From: Metabacillus litoralis
GTDB lineage: Bacteria; Bacillota; Bacilli; Bacillales; Bacillaceae
Length of the DNA: 64,000 nt
Assembly: GCF_020524045.1 (NCBI RefSeq)
Contig: NZ_JAIVKL010000005.1
Location: 124,001 to 188,000 of the forward strand
Direction of reading: 5' to 3'
Under the pieces are notes generated by a model. It had not been told where the DNA came from and made no database searches. It worked only from the letters and a program-made list of their open reading frames with translations. Positions 1 through 10,200 of the stretch are shown here, in pieces. Every line of letters begins with the position of its first letter. Positions within the stretch are counted from its first letter, which is position 1. The position numbers and the translations under genes were made by a program.

Positions 1-174
1 CCTTGTTTTGTAGCTAATAGTTGAAAGCATAAAAGTACTAAAAACGATGCGTTTCAGTTTATACTATGTCATAATAATATCTAGAGCCTACAAGCATAAG
101 AGCTGACTCTTTTGGCAAGTAAGCTCAATCTCATAATTTATTTTCTCATTGTGAGAACTAGGAGGCACATACAC

Positions 175-939
175 ATGCTTGTGGCAGAAAGACACCGTAA
201 AATTGTCGATGTTGTTAATGAAAAATTAAGTGTTAGAGTAACAGAACTAAGTAAAATTTTTAAGGTAACAGAAGAAACTATTAGACGAGATTTAGAAAAA
301 TTAGAAAAAGAAAACCTATTACGCCGAAGTCATGGTGGCGCTGTAAGTATACAAGATGAACAAACAGAAGTTTCATATACAGAAAGAGAAATTACAAATG
401 CAGCACAAAAGAGAGCCATTGCCATTGAGGCAGTTAAATTAATTGAATCAGGAGATCAAATTGTCCTTGATGCTAGTACAACTGCTTGGTATATGGCAAA
501 AGAGATGCCAGATTTACCGTTAACGGTTTTAACGAACTCAATAAAAGTAGCGATAGAGCTAAGTAAAAAAGAGCAAGTTCGTGTTATTTCTACTGGTGGA
601 ATGCTACAGCCCAAATCACTTTCATATGTTGGTCCACTAGCAGAGAGATCACTAAATATGTATCATGTGAATAAGGCTTTTATATCCTGCAAAGGCGTTC
701 ATATAGATGCAGGGTTAAGTGACTCAAATGAGTGGCAAGCTTTGTTGAAAAAGCAGATGATGTTTATTGCAGATCAAACAATATTAATGGCCGATTCTAC
801 TAAATTTGGTGTACGGACATTTGCCCAAATTAAAGATATCCAAAATGTTGAGCGTGTTATTACAGATGATCGTATGAATGATTCGTATGCTCGAGCGTTA
901 GAAGAAAAAGGTGTGCAGCTCCATATTGTTAAGGTATAA
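175..939 (+). CDS. rhaR: DeoR-family transcriptional repressor, probably of rhamnose genes
   Basis: This 254-residue protein has an N-terminal DeoR winged helix (about residues 1-58, with RHRKIVDVVNEK and the recognition stretch VTEETIRRDLEKLEKE). A DeoR sensor domain follows (about 75-235) with the family's DASTTAWYMAKEM and LTNSIKVA segments. Sugar phosphates are the usual ligands. I place the start at the ATG at 175 because GGAGG sits about 10 bases upstream; the frame is open to 112 but that extension has no ribosome site. The gene lies upstream of rhaB-rhaA on the same strand, as the DeoR repressor RhaR (YulB) does in B. subtilis. The family call is firm; the rhamnose assignment is inferred from neighbours. 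Confidence 0.8.
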   Translation: MLVAERHRKIVDVVNEKLSVRVTELSKIFKVTEETIRRDLEKLEKENLLRRSHGGAVSIQDEQTEVSYTEREITNAAQKRAIAIEAVKLIESGDQIVLDASTTAWYMAKEMPDLPLTVLTNSIKVAIELSKKEQVRVISTGGMLQPKSLSYVGPLAERSLNMYHVNKAFISCKGVHIDAGLSDSNEWQALLKKQMMFIADQTILMADSTKFGVRTFAQIKDIQNVERVITDDRMNDSYARALEEKGVQLHIVKV

Positions 940-951
940 AGAGATAAGGGT

Positions 952-984
952 TAAACGGGATAGCATAGCCTATGCCGTTTTTCT
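952..984 (+). terminator. Rho-independent terminator after the DeoR gene
   Basis: AAACGG and CCGTTT arms with an inner GCATA/TATGC stem are followed by TTTTTCTT, 13 bases after the stop codon. Confidence 0.65.
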
Positions 985-1015
985 TATAAGTAAAATTCGG
1001 GATAAAATTATAATA

Positions 1016-1175
1016 GGCTGTTTTCGAAAACTTTGTTGTTTTAGAAACCTGATGGAAACAGCATTGTATAAAGTCTAGTGCATCTTTTCTTCTACAGATC
1101 ATAACTTTTAAGCAATAATACACTAGTTCTAACAGATAAAGACGTCAATTAGCAACCTTCTTTCAGAAAAGAGCC
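1016..1175. repeat. MITE-like element, copy A (160 bp)
   Basis: It starts GGCTGTTTTCG and ends CAGAAAAGAGCC. The two ends are imperfect inverted repeats of about 24 bp. It is flanked by TTATAATA on the left and TTACAATA on the right (7 of 8 identical), which looks like an 8-bp target duplication. Related copies lie at 2510, 23749, 36587 and 48732. It sits in the leader region of the AraC gene at 1232. Confidence 0.75.
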
Positions 1176-1231
1176 TTACAATAAAAGCAAATACAATGTT
1201 AGATTCTGTTTGATATAAAAGAGGGATATTA

Positions 1232-2194
1232 ATGAAACATGATCTTTTCCAAGAATTATTAGTGTTAAATGAAGAAGAGAAATTAGTTCTTCAACCAAAG
1301 AGAGAAGTGCAAAAAGAGATTTATACGAGTCAGGAAAGTTTTATTGTTGAAGGGGAAAAATTCTTAAATAATAGAATGATCATGGTGCGAAAACATACAA
1401 GATTTGTTCCATTTCCTAAACATAAGCATAATTATATTGAAGTTAACTATGTTTATAATGGAACACTTAATCAAACCGTAGGAAATGAAAAACTTGAATT
1501 AAAAAAGGGAGATATTCTTTTCCTTAATCAACATATTGAACATGAACTTGAAGCATGTGCAGAAGAAGATATTATCATTAACTTTATCATTAAACCAGAA
1601 TTTTTTTCGTTTATCTTTTCATATTTAACAACGGAAAATATGATTTCTAATTTTTTAATAAGTAGTATTTTTAATGAAACACAAAATGGAGAATATCTTT
1701 ATTTTGCTGTATCACAAATTGAAAGTGTTCAAGAGCTTATCGAAAAAATGATCATTGAAATTATGAATCCTTCGATGATGTCAGAATCAACTATAAAGTT
1801 ATATATGGGGTTATTAATGGTAGAGCTTATTAAGAACTCTGATAAAGTGAAATATAAAGAGGAGAGCCATAAGCAGCAAACAATTGTTGAGTCACTAAAG
1901 TACATTGACGAGAAATTTAAAGATGCAACATTGTATGAATTGGCTAATAAATTAAGTCTTCCACATTACACGTTAAGCAAAGAAATTAAAAAGGCAACAA
2001 AATTTACATTTAAAGAACTAGTTCAGGAGAAAAGGCTAAGTGTAGCAAGAGAATTATTGGTTAACACATCTTTACCGATTACTTCAATTGTAGAAGAAGT
2101 TGGATATGAAAATATAAGTTATTTTTACCGTGTATTTAAGAGCAAATACGGATATACTCCAAAAAAATATAGAGATGAAATATTGAAAAAATAG
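1232..2194 (+). CDS. AraC-family transcriptional regulator with N-terminal cupin domain
   Basis: The protein has 320 residues. An AraC-type cupin sensor (about residues 50-130, containing FPKHKHNYIEVNYVYNG and KGDILFLNQHIEHEL) is followed by a linker and a C-terminal double helix-turn-helix (about 218-318). The second HTH carries the family signature (SIVEEVGYENISYFYRVFKSKYGYTPKKYR). GAGGG lies seven bases before the ATG. It stands between the DeoR regulator and rhaB-rhaA on the same strand, so it is probably a sugar-responsive activator of the rhamnose genes. The effector is not deducible. A MITE copy fills most of its upstream region and may have changed its expression. Confidence 0.8.
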   Translation: MKHDLFQELLVLNEEEKLVLQPKREVQKEIYTSQESFIVEGEKFLNNRMIMVRKHTRFVPFPKHKHNYIEVNYVYNGTLNQTVGNEKLELKKGDILFLNQHIEHELEACAEEDIIINFIIKPEFFSFIFSYLTTENMISNFLISSIFNETQNGEYLYFAVSQIESVQELIEKMIIEIMNPSMMSESTIKLYMGLLMVELIKNSDKVKYKEESHKQQTIVESLKYIDEKFKDATLYELANKLSLPHYTLSKEIKKATKFTFKELVQEKRLSVARELLVNTSLPITSIVEEVGYENISYFYRVFKSKYGYTPKKYRDEILKK

Positions 2195-2238
2195 CCATAT
2201 TACTACTTATAAAAGTAGATGATATGGCTATTTTATTT
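2190..2238 (+). terminator. Rho-independent terminator after the AraC gene
   Basis: AGCCATAT and ATATGGCT arms enclose a CTACTT/AAGTAG inner stem, followed by ATTTTATTTT. Confidence 0.75.
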
Positions 2239-2659
2239 TAGGTTATTAAGTGCATAAATGAATTGTATATTTGTAGTGAAATATATGTCTTTCTTATATC
2301 CAAAGGTTGTCAAAGAGAGAAAATATGGTGAATATTTAAGAGTTGTCACTTAAAAGCGAATGTTTTTGGCAAAGGTCTACATAAATTATTAACTACATAT
2401 TTTTTCAACATTAAAATGGCAAATAAGGACAATAAAAGAGTTTAATCAAGTTATAGTAAAGGGGGAGATAATATTTTAAAATGTAAATAAGTAAGCGTTT
2501 TCGATAAGAGCTGTTTTCGGAAATTTTGTTGTTATTAGATACTTGAAGAAAACAGCATTGAATAAAGTCAAGTGGCATCTTTTTCTTTTAGAATAGTAAT
2601 TTTTATGTAATAAAAACACTACTTTAACAGAAAAAGCCTCCAAAAAAAGGGTGGTAATC
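2239..2659 (+). promoter_or_regulatory. rhaB upstream region: orphan ribosome site, cre-like box and truncated MITE
   Basis: The stretch has no gene. AAAGGGGGAGA at 2458-2468 is a strong Shine-Dalgarno sequence but leads only to ATG-TAA at 2481-2486. GTAAGCGTTTTCGA at 2491-2504 reads on the minus strand as a CcpA cre-like box (TCGAAAACGCTTAC). A truncated MITE copy begins at 2510. The rhaB ribosome site AAGGGTGG lies directly after that copy. Confidence 0.45.
2510..2641. repeat. MITE-like element, copy B, right end missing
   Basis: The sequence tracks copy A from GCTGTTTTCGG through CAGCATTGAATAAAGTC to AACAGAAAAAGCC. It lacks the last roughly 30 bases that form the right inverted repeat, and the first G of the left end is absent. 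No target duplication can be seen. It supplies most of the 5 prime leader of rhaB. Confidence 0.65.
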
Positions 2660-4075
2660 ATGACTAAATATAGTTTAGCCGTAGATATTGGGGCTTCAAG
2701 TGGAAGGTTAATCCTTGGGCATGTAGAAAATGGGAAATTACAATTAAATGAAATTCATCGATTTGACAATAATATAGTAAAAAGAAATGAACACTTCTGT
2801 TGGGATATTGAAGCTTTATTTCAAGAAATAAAAGTGGGAATTAACAAGTGTAATGAGCTAAATATTAAGCCTGAAAGTATTGGTATTGATACATGGGCAG
2901 TTGATTTTGTGTTATTAGATGAAAATGACAATTTATTAACAGATGCTGTAGCATATCGTGATCCAAGAACAGATGGAATCATGGAAGAAGTATTTGAGAT
3001 TATTTCAAAGGAAAAGCTGTACTTGGAGACTGGTATTCAATTTCAAAAGTTTAATACGATTTATCAGTTGTTCGCATTAAAAAAGAAGTCACCCGAAGTA
3101 ATTGATAAAGCAAAATCATTTTTAATGATTCCAGAATATCTGAATTTTTTATTAACAGGTAAAAAAGCAAATGAGTACACAAACGCTACCTCTACACAGC
3201 TTGTTAATGCATTTACAAAACAATGGGACTATGAATTGTTGGCTAAGTTAGGAATTAACAAAGAGATGTTTCTTGAAATACAGCCACCAAAAGAGGTTGT
3301 AGGCACTTTATCAAAGGAGCTTGTTTCAGAATTTGGCTTTGATATGAAGGTAGTTTTACCTGCTACACATGATACAGGTTCTGCCGTTATTTCTGTTCCA
3401 GAACTAGAAGAAACAATTTATCTTAGCTCTGGTACTTGGTCATTAATAGGTGTGGAAAACTATTTCCCAATTTGTGTTCCGAAAGCTCTTAAGTATAACT
3501 TCACAAATGAAGGTGGATTGGATTATCGTTTTCGGTTTTTGAAAAACATTATGGGACTTTGGATGATACAAGAAGTAAAGAGAAATTATCATGACAATTA
3601 TTCATTTGCCGAATTTGTTACCCTTGCTGAAAAAGAAGTAAACTTTCAATCTATTGTTAATGTAGATGATGATCGATTCTTAAAACCAGAAAATATGGTA
3701 AAAGAAATTCAACAATATTGTCAGGAGACTAATCAACAAATACCTCTAACTCCAGGACAAGTAGCAAAATGTGTTTATGATAGTTTAGCAAATAGCTATA
3801 AACGAGCAATCAATGAAATTGAAGAAATCTTTGAAAAAAGCTTTCCAAAAATAAACGTTATTGGTGGAGGGTGCCAAAATGAAATGCTCAACCAAATGAT
3901 TGCGAATGTCACGAATAAAGAAGTTTGCGCAGGTCCAATTGAAGCAACAGCGATTGGAAATCTTGTCGCACAGCTTATGACATTAGGAGAAGTAGAAGAT
4001 ATTCAGCAAGCAAGAGCGTTAATAAAGAATTCATTCGAAGTAAAAACATATAAATCACAATACGTGAGAGGATGA
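2660..4075 (+). CDS. rhaB: Rhamnulokinase
   Basis: The 471-residue FGGY-family kinase phosphorylates L-rhamnulose to L-rhamnulose 1-phosphate. It opens with the phosphate-binding motif [13 protein letters not shown] (residues about 9-21). [13 protein letters not shown] follows, then [11 protein letters not shown] in the middle and [18 protein letters not shown] near the C-terminus, all typical of rhamnulokinases. I chose the ATG at 2660 over the in-frame GTG at 2651 because the ribosome site AAGGGTGG overlaps the latter. The stop lies six bases before the rhaA start, so the two genes are co-transcribed. A cre-like box upstream suggests carbon catabolite control. Confidence 0.92.
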   Translation: MTKYSLAVDIGASSGRLILGHVENGKLQLNEIHRFDNNIVKRNEHFCWDIEALFQEIKVGINKCNELNIKPESIGIDTWAVDFVLLDENDNLLTDAVAYRDPRTDGIMEEVFEIISKEKLYLETGIQFQKFNTIYQLFALKKKSPEVIDKAKSFLMIPEYLNFLLTGKKANEYTNATSTQLVNAFTKQWDYELLAKLGINKEMFLEIQPPKEVVGTLSKELVSEFGFDMKVVLPATHDTGSAVISVPELEETIYLSSGTWSLIGVENYFPICVPKALKYNFTNEGGLDYRFRFLKNIMGLWMIQEVKRNYHDNYSFAEFVTLAEKEVNFQSIVNVDDDRFLKPENMVKEIQQYCQETNQQIPLTPGQVAKCVYDSLANSYKRAINEIEEIFEKSFPKINVIGGGCQNEMLNQMIANVTNKEVCAGPIEATAIGNLVAQLMTLGEVEDIQQARALIKNSFEVKTYKSQYVRG

Positions 4076-4080
4076 TAAAT

Positions 4081-5334
4081 ATGTCAGTAAAAGAGAGCTA
4101 CGAATTAGCAAAGAAACAGTATGAAAAATGGGGCATTAATGTTGAGGACGTACTAGAAAAGTTAAAGCAAGTACCAATATCAATTCATTGCTGGCAAGGA
4201 GATGATGTTGGTGGATTTGAAGTAAACAAAGGTGAATTATCTGGAGGAATTGATGTTACAGGAAATTACCCTGGTAAAGCAAGAACACCTGAAGAATTAA
4301 GAAGTGATTTAGAAAAGGCATTATCATTAATTCCGGGGAAACATCGTGTCAATCTACATGCTATTTATGCTGAAACAAATGGTGAAGTGGTAGAGCGTGA
4401 TCAATTAGAGCCTAAACACTTTGAGAATTGGGTGAATTGGGCAAAAGAACATGGATTAGGACTTGATTTTAATCCAACATTATTTTCTCATGATAAAGCC
4501 TCAGATGGTTTAACATTATCACATCCAAACCCGGAAATTCGTGAGTTTTGGATTAACCATTGTATTGCAAGTCGTAAAATTGCTGGGTACTTCGGTAAAG
4601 AGCTAGGAACTCCAACTTTAACAAATATCTGGATTCCTGATGGGTATAAAGATGTACCAAGTGATCGATTAACACCAAGAGTTCGTTTAAAAGAGTCATT
4701 AGATAAAATCTTTGAAGAGCAAATTGATGAGCAATTTAATATCGATGCCGTGGAAAGTAAATTATTTGGCATCGGATCTGAATCTTATGTTGTTGGTTCA
4801 CATGAATTTTATTTAGGGTATGCTTTGAAAAACGATAAACTTTGTTTACTGGATACAGGGCATTATCATCCAACAGAAATGGTTTCAAATAAGATTTCTT
4901 CCATGCTGCTATATAGTGATAAATTAGCATTACATGTATCAAGACCAGTTCGTTGGGATAGCGACCATGTTGTGACACTTGATGATGAGCTTAAAGAAAT
5001 TTCTCTAGAAATCGTACGTAATGATGCACTAGATAAAGTTATGATCGGACTAGACTTCTTTGATGCTAGTATAAATCGTGTGGCGGCTTGGACAATTGGG
5101 ACTCGTAACATGATTAAATCTTTACTGAATGCAATGCTTATACCAAACGAGCATTTAAAACAATTACAAGAAGAAGGAAACTTTACAGAACGATTAGCTT
5201 TAATAGAAGAATTCAAAACATATCCATTTGGCGCAATTTGGGATTATTATTGTGAGCAAATGGGGGTACCTGTGAAGGAAGCTTGGTTGGAAGATGTGAA
5301 GAAATATGAGAAGGACGTTCTTTCTCAAAGATAA
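4081..5334 (+). CDS. rhaA: L-rhamnose isomerase
   Basis: This 417-residue enzyme interconverts L-rhamnose and L-rhamnulose in the cytosol. The metal-binding barrel segments typical of RhaA are visible: [14 protein letters not shown] near the N-terminus, [17 protein letters not shown] around residue 260, [14 protein letters not shown] around 285 and [15 protein letters not shown] around 325. Length matches the family. I chose the ATG at 4081, preceded by GAGAGG, rather than the ATG at 4072 that overlaps the rhaB stop. It is the last gene of the rhaBA unit. No rhamnulose-1-phosphate aldolase or rhamnose mutarotase gene is present here, so these must lie elsewhere. Confidence 0.93.
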   Translation: MSVKESYELAKKQYEKWGINVEDVLEKLKQVPISIHCWQGDDVGGFEVNKGELSGGIDVTGNYPGKARTPEELRSDLEKALSLIPGKHRVNLHAIYAETNGEVVERDQLEPKHFENWVNWAKEHGLGLDFNPTLFSHDKASDGLTLSHPNPEIREFWINHCIASRKIAGYFGKELGTPTLTNIWIPDGYKDVPSDRLTPRVRLKESLDKIFEEQIDEQFNIDAVESKLFGIGSESYVVGSHEFYLGYALKNDKLCLLDTGHYHPTEMVSNKISSMLLYSDKLALHVSRPVRWDSDHVVTLDDELKEISLEIVRNDALDKVMIGLDFFDASINRVAAWTIGTRNMIKSLLNAMLIPNEHLKQLQEEGNFTERLALIEEFKTYPFGAIWDYYCEQMGVPVKEAWLEDVKKYEKDVLSQR

Positions 5335-5351
5335 AATATAAGGTATAGAAG

Positions 5352-5385
5352 AGCACAGCATAATTTAATTTATGCTGTGCTTTTT
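5352..5385 (+). terminator. Terminator between convergent rhaA and the GH43-lectin gene
   Basis: A perfect 12-bp stem (AGCACAGCATAA / TTATGCTGTGCT) with a 6-base loop is followed by TTTT. It lies between convergent genes and could act in both directions. Confidence 0.85.
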
Positions 5386-5428
5386 AAATTACGACTTTTC
5401 TAATTTATTTTGCTTATCGATACTAAAC

Positions 5429-6847
5429 TTAATTCACCTTTACTAATTGCCATTGCTGATTAGTGCTACCATGGTAATCATATTGAATAATATCTGAGCC
5501 ATTTGTCGAGCCAAAAGCATCTAGTGCTTTGCCAGAATGACGGTTAATTATTTTATAGTAACCATTTCCAAGTGGAACAAAGCTCCATTGTTGGTTGTTT
5601 CCACCAAGATCTGAGTATTGAACAGCATCACCACTGTTATTTGTGTCCCAGCCAAAGATCTCCAAAGCTTTACTGCTATTTACATTTTTTAATTTATAGT
5701 AACCGTTTTCAAGATTGGTGATTGTCCATTGCTGATGAGTGCCACCATTATCAGACCATTGAATCACATCTGCACCATCAGCTGTACTTTTAGCGTTAAC
5801 TTCAGCAATTTTACCGGTTCCACGGTTGATTAGCTTATACTTGGATCCAGTGAGAATACCTGCATCATTACTATCATAAGTCGGCCAGCCGTTAGCATCC
5901 CAATAGAGGTCATTAATCAGCAATCTAGGCATTCCGTTATTTTGCGCATCATATGCGTGACGAACAATGATGTTGTTGTTATAAACATCTTGGTGACCTG
6001 GTCCGATCCATTGAGCATTACCAGCATCAAGGATTGTTCCACCACCATTCATCATGTTTACACCATTTTTATCTACATAAGGACCTGTAATATTGGTTGA
6101 TCGTCCATAAGCAATTTTATAAGTGCTGTCAACACCTTGGCAGCATTTATCGAAAGAAACAAACAGGTAGTAATAACCATCCTTATAGGTAATATTAGGT
6201 GCTTCAATAGCATGCTCTGGATGGTTTGGTCTAGCAGCAATTGAATAAAGCTGACCAGTTGGTTTCATAGTGTTTTTATCTAATTTAGTTAATTTAATTC
6301 CACTCCAGAAAGAACCAAAAGAAAGCCAAGGATCTCCATTCTTATCAATAACCAGATCACCATCGATTGCATTATAATCATTTGTAGAAGTGGATCTTAT
6401 CACCAATCCGTCATCTCTCCAGTTACCAGAATTGATACTTTCTGTAGAGGTTAGCCCAATCATAGATGTGTTTGTCCCAAATTTAGATACAGAATAGTAA
6501 ACCCAGTATCTACCATTATAATAATTAACATCTGGTGCCCATTGAGCACTTGTATGGCCCGGAACATAGTTGCTCCACCACGATAAAGGCTGTGGGAAAA
6601 TAACAGGTGTTGCAGACCAATTGGTACCATTGTCAGATCTCAAAACTCGTATGCCGGTTTTATCAGCTTCTCCAGTACCAAAAGCCCACCATGTGTTACC
6701 TTCCTTAATGATTGACGGATCGTGTAACATAACATCTCCTGATAAATTCCAAAAAGAAGCAGAAACAGTTTGAGTAAGTGTAAAAACCATTAGAACGGTT
6801 AATAAAATAAACTTTCCTTTTACTTTCCAGCGTTTTTGTTTAATCAA
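5429..6847 (-). CDS. Secreted GH43 endo-alpha-1,5-L-arabinanase with C-terminal ricin-type lectin domain
   Basis: The 472-residue exported enzyme begins with a basic signal peptide whose hydrophobic core is followed by VSA-S, suggesting cleavage after residue 30. A five-bladed GH43 propeller follows (about 35-330). The catalytic triad is visible as Asp43 in LHDPS, the Asp in NAIDGDLV and the Glu in AIEAPN. The C-terminal 140 residues form a ricin B-like/CBM13 domain with three QQW repeats (QQWTI, QQWSF, QQWQL). The start is TTG at 6847, since GGAGGG is eight bases upstream and no ATG fits. A cre box lies upstream. It is divergent from the wall-anchored arabinanase gene at 7217. The activity is inferred from family membership. 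Confidence 0.85.
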   Translation of the reverse strand: MIKQKRWKVKGKFILLTVLMVFTLTQTVSASFWNLSGDVMLHDPSIIKEGNTWWAFGTGEADKTGIRVLRSDNGTNWSATPVIFPQPLSWWSNYVPGHTSAQWAPDVNYYNGRYWVYYSVSKFGTNTSMIGLTSTESINSGNWRDDGLVIRSTSTNDYNAIDGDLVIDKNGDPWLSFGSFWSGIKLTKLDKNTMKPTGQLYSIAARPNHPEHAIEAPNITYKDGYYYLFVSFDKCCQGVDSTYKIAYGRSTNITGPYVDKNGVNMMNGGGTILDAGNAQWIGPGHQDVYNNNIIVRHAYDAQNNGMPRLLINDLYWDANGWPTYDSNDAGILTGSKYKLINRGTGKIAEVNAKSTADGADVIQWSDNGGTHQQWTITNLENGYYKLKNVNSSKALEIFGWDTNNSGDAVQYSDLGGNNQQWSFVPLGNGYYKIINRHSGKALDAFGSTNGSDIIQYDYHGSTNQQWQLVKVN

Positions 6848-6931
6848 AAGTATCCCTCCGTTATTTTGTTATCTAATACTATTTCCTATTAGGAAACCTC
6901 CTTTCGTCATTTAACTAGATTGATAACCACT

Positions 6932-6948
6932 AAAGTAAGCGCTATCAT
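6932..6948 (-). promoter_or_regulatory. CcpA cre box upstream of the GH43-lectin gene
   Basis: The minus strand reads TGATAGCGCTTACT, a good match to the cre consensus, about 85 bases upstream of the TTG start. A TCGTACAATT half-site resembling half an AraR operator lies at 7000-7010 in the same intergenic region. Confidence 0.6.
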
Positions 6949-7055
6949 TTTTGCGTTATGTATGAAACACTTGGTGACTGAATTCAATTATAAAATAGGT
7001 TCGTACAATTAACAATGATTTTATAAAAAGTTAACCTTACATGAGATAAAATATA

Positions 7056-7112
7056 TTGACATGTACGTATGTGTATAATACGATAAATTTCGTAAAGGAA
7101 AAGCGCTTACAA
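7056..7112 (+). promoter_or_regulatory. Promoter with AraR operator and cre box upstream of the wall-anchored arabinanase
   Basis: TTGACA at 7056-7061 begins an overlapping AraR-like operator (ATGTACGTATGTGT). TATAAT lies at 7074-7079, too close for ideal spacing; TACGAT at 7079-7084 gives 17 bp. GGAAAAGCGCTTACAA at about 7097-7112 is a cre box just downstream. The abnE promoter has the same order. The assignments are by motif only. Confidence 0.6.
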
Positions 7113-7216
7113 ATTGAAAATTCAGTTTTGTAAGGGTTTTTTAAAAAAACTTAATTGGTGGAGCGTATAAATTACATAAATAAAGCTTCGTCATAAAAGA
7201 AGAGGTGAAGGAGAAA

Positions 7217-10200
7217 ATGAAGAAACAGTTGTTGCAAAAGTTTTTGATTTTATTATTTGTATTCGTCATTGCTATTCCTAGTTCAGCATTTAAACATGTA
7301 CCTAAGGTTCAAGCAGCAGAGGTACCTGTTTTTCAAAATGCATCTGTACATGATCCTTCTGTTATCAAGGTTGATGACATGTTTTATGTATTCGGATCAC
7401 ACTTGGCAGCTGCAAAATCTCCAGATTTAATGAAATGGGACAAGTTTGCATCTGAAGTTAATGCAGATAATCCGTTATTTGATGATGTAAGAGAGAACTT
7501 AAAAGAAACTTTTGAATGGGCTGAAACAGATACGTTATGGGCAGCAGATGTTATTCAGCTTGAAGATGGAAAGTTTTATATGTACTACAATGCATGTAAA
7601 GGAGACTCTCCACGTTCTGCACTTGGTATTGCTGTTGCAGACTCAGTAGAAGGTCCTTATGAAGATTTAGGAATTATTTTAAAGTCAGGTATGTGGGACC
7701 AAATTAGTGAAGATGGAACAATTTATGATGCAACAATCCATCCAAATGCTGTAGATCCTGATACATTTTTTGATTCTGAAGGTAAGCTTTGGATGACTTA
7801 TGGTTCTTATTCTGGTGGGATTTTCATTTTAGAAATGGATCCGGAAACTGGTAAACCTTTACCAGATCAAGGATATGGGAAAAAACTACTTGGAGGAAAT
7901 CATAGTAGAATAGAAGCATCATATATTCAATATGTTCCAGAAACAGGTTATTACTATATGTACCTATCATTTGGTGGACTTGATGCAATTGGTGGGTATA
8001 ATATGCGAGTTGTTCGTTCAGAAAATCCAGATGGTCCTTATCTTGATGCAGAAGGAAATGACATGATTGATGTGAAGGCTAATCCTGATCTTCCTATATT
8101 TGATGATGCATCAATAGAGCCTTTCGGTGTGAAATTGATGGGTAACTTCTTATTTGATCGAAAAGTTGGAGAACCAGGAACAGGTATTGGAACTGGATAT
8201 GTTTCACCTGGTCATAACTCAGTTTACTATGATGAAGAAACTGGAGAACAATTTTTAATCTTCCATACTCGTTTTCCTGAAAGAGGCGAACAGCATGAAA
8301 TTCGTGTTCATAAAATGTATACGAATTCAAATGGCTGGCCTGTAGTATCTCCTTATCAGTATGCAGGAGAATCATTAGAAACTGTTACAGAAGCAGATGT
8401 TATCGGAGAATATAAACTTATTAATCATGGCAAAGATATTACTGCAGAAATTAAAAAGTCGGTTCTTGTAGGCTTAAATAGTGATGGAACCATTACTGGT
8501 GAAGTTACAGGTACATGGGAGTTTATTGATGATAATAAAGTACAGTTACAAGTAGAAGGGCAAACTTATGATGGAGTATTTGTTCGTCAATGGGATCCCA
8601 CTACTCAGAGTTATTTAATGACTTTTACTACTTTATCTTCTGAAGGTATTGCAATATGGGGGAGTAAAGCAATCACTCAAACAGATGAAGAGCTTGTAGA
8701 ACAAGTGAAGAATAACTTAGATCTTGGTGATACAAGCAAGGTAATTAGTAACTTAACACTTCCAACAGAAGGTTATCGTAATACTGAAATTAAATGGCAA
8801 TCAACTCATCCGGAGATTGTTTCAGAGGATGGAGCAGTTACACGTCCAAATGATGCTGATGCTACGGTTACATTAACAGCAACAATTACAAAAGGTGGAT
8901 TTACTACAACGAAAGAATTCTCAGTAGTTGTTTTACATCAAAAAGAGGGTAAATTAGTAGCTCACTATGCTTTTGAGGATAATATCGAAGACAGTACAGG
9001 AAATGTTGAAGAAGGAACAGTAACTGGTGCTACTATAGAAAGTACTGATGGAACCAATACGTATGGTGTTGGTAAAGTTGGACAAGCTGCTATATTTGAT
9101 GGATCATCAGGTATTCGGTTACCAAATGGACTCATTTCGAGTAATGAATATACTGTTTCATTTTGGTTAAATCCAGAAGAAAAAACAAACTTTACAACTG
9201 CTTTTTTTGGAGCGAGAAATCAGGATAATTGGGTAAGTTTTGTTCCACAAGGCGGCGACTGGGTACAACATAACACAATGATTTGGTCAACAAGTAATGG
9301 TAATTGGGTTGATGCAAACACTAATTTAGCATTAAGCACAAATGAATGGGCACATGTTGCTTTTACAGTTAACAATGGGACACTAAACATTTATATTAAC
9401 GGAGTAAATACGTATTCAGGAGAAAATTTCGGAGATGTATTTACAACAACTGACGGAGTCTTTGCTTTAGGAGTTAATTTCTGGGATACTCCATTCAAAG
9501 GTCTAATGGATGAGTTATTAATTTATGATAATATGTCTTTATCTGAAGAGGAAATATTAGATTACTATCAAACTGGAGAAGTACCAGGTAAGGTACAACC
9601 AACACCTCCAGGCGAAGGTGATGGAGGAGAAACACCAACAACACCAGAACAACCAGGCGAAGGTGACGGAGGAGAAACACCAACAACACCAGAACAGCCA
9701 GGCGAAGGTGACGAAGGAGAAACACCAACAACACCAGAACAGCCAGGCGAAGGTGACGAAGGAGAAACACCAACAACACCAGAACAACCAGGCGAAGGTG
9801 ATGGAGGAGAAACACCAACAACACCAGAACAACCAGGCGAAGGTGACGGAGGAGAAACGCCAACAACACCAGAACAACCAGGCGAAGGTGATGGAGGAGA
9901 AACGCCAACAACACCAGAACAGCCAGGCGAAGGTGATGGAGGAGAAACGCCAACAACACCAGAACAACCAGGTGAAGGTGATGGAGGAGAAACGCCAACA
10001 ACACCAAGTCCTGAAAAAGAGAAACCAAAGAAAGATAAAAAACCAGCAACTGTTTCACCTAAAGTGAAAGATGGTAAAGTAATAATAGATAACAAAGAAT
10101 TAGAAAAAATTAAAGAAAACAATGGTCAACTTATCATTGAATTCAAGAATGAGAAATCGCCTAAGGCTACGCTTACTTTGACAAAAGAGAACATTAGTTT

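Noticed and set aside
929-2661. Minus-strand ORFs at 929-1123 and 2476-2661 whose translations resemble each other
   Set aside because: Both lie over MITE copies A and B. The similarity comes from the repeat, there is no ribosome site, and the frames are not kept in the other copies.
4488-5216. Minus-strand ORFs within rhaA
   Set aside because: They oppose a well-supported gene, lack ribosome sites and resemble no protein family.
9495-10122. Long ORFs in other frames and on the minus strand (for example Cys/Trp/Phe-rich or Leu-rich repeats)
   Set aside because: They are shadows of the in-frame 45-bp repeats of the arabinanase stalk. A period divisible by three keeps every frame open.
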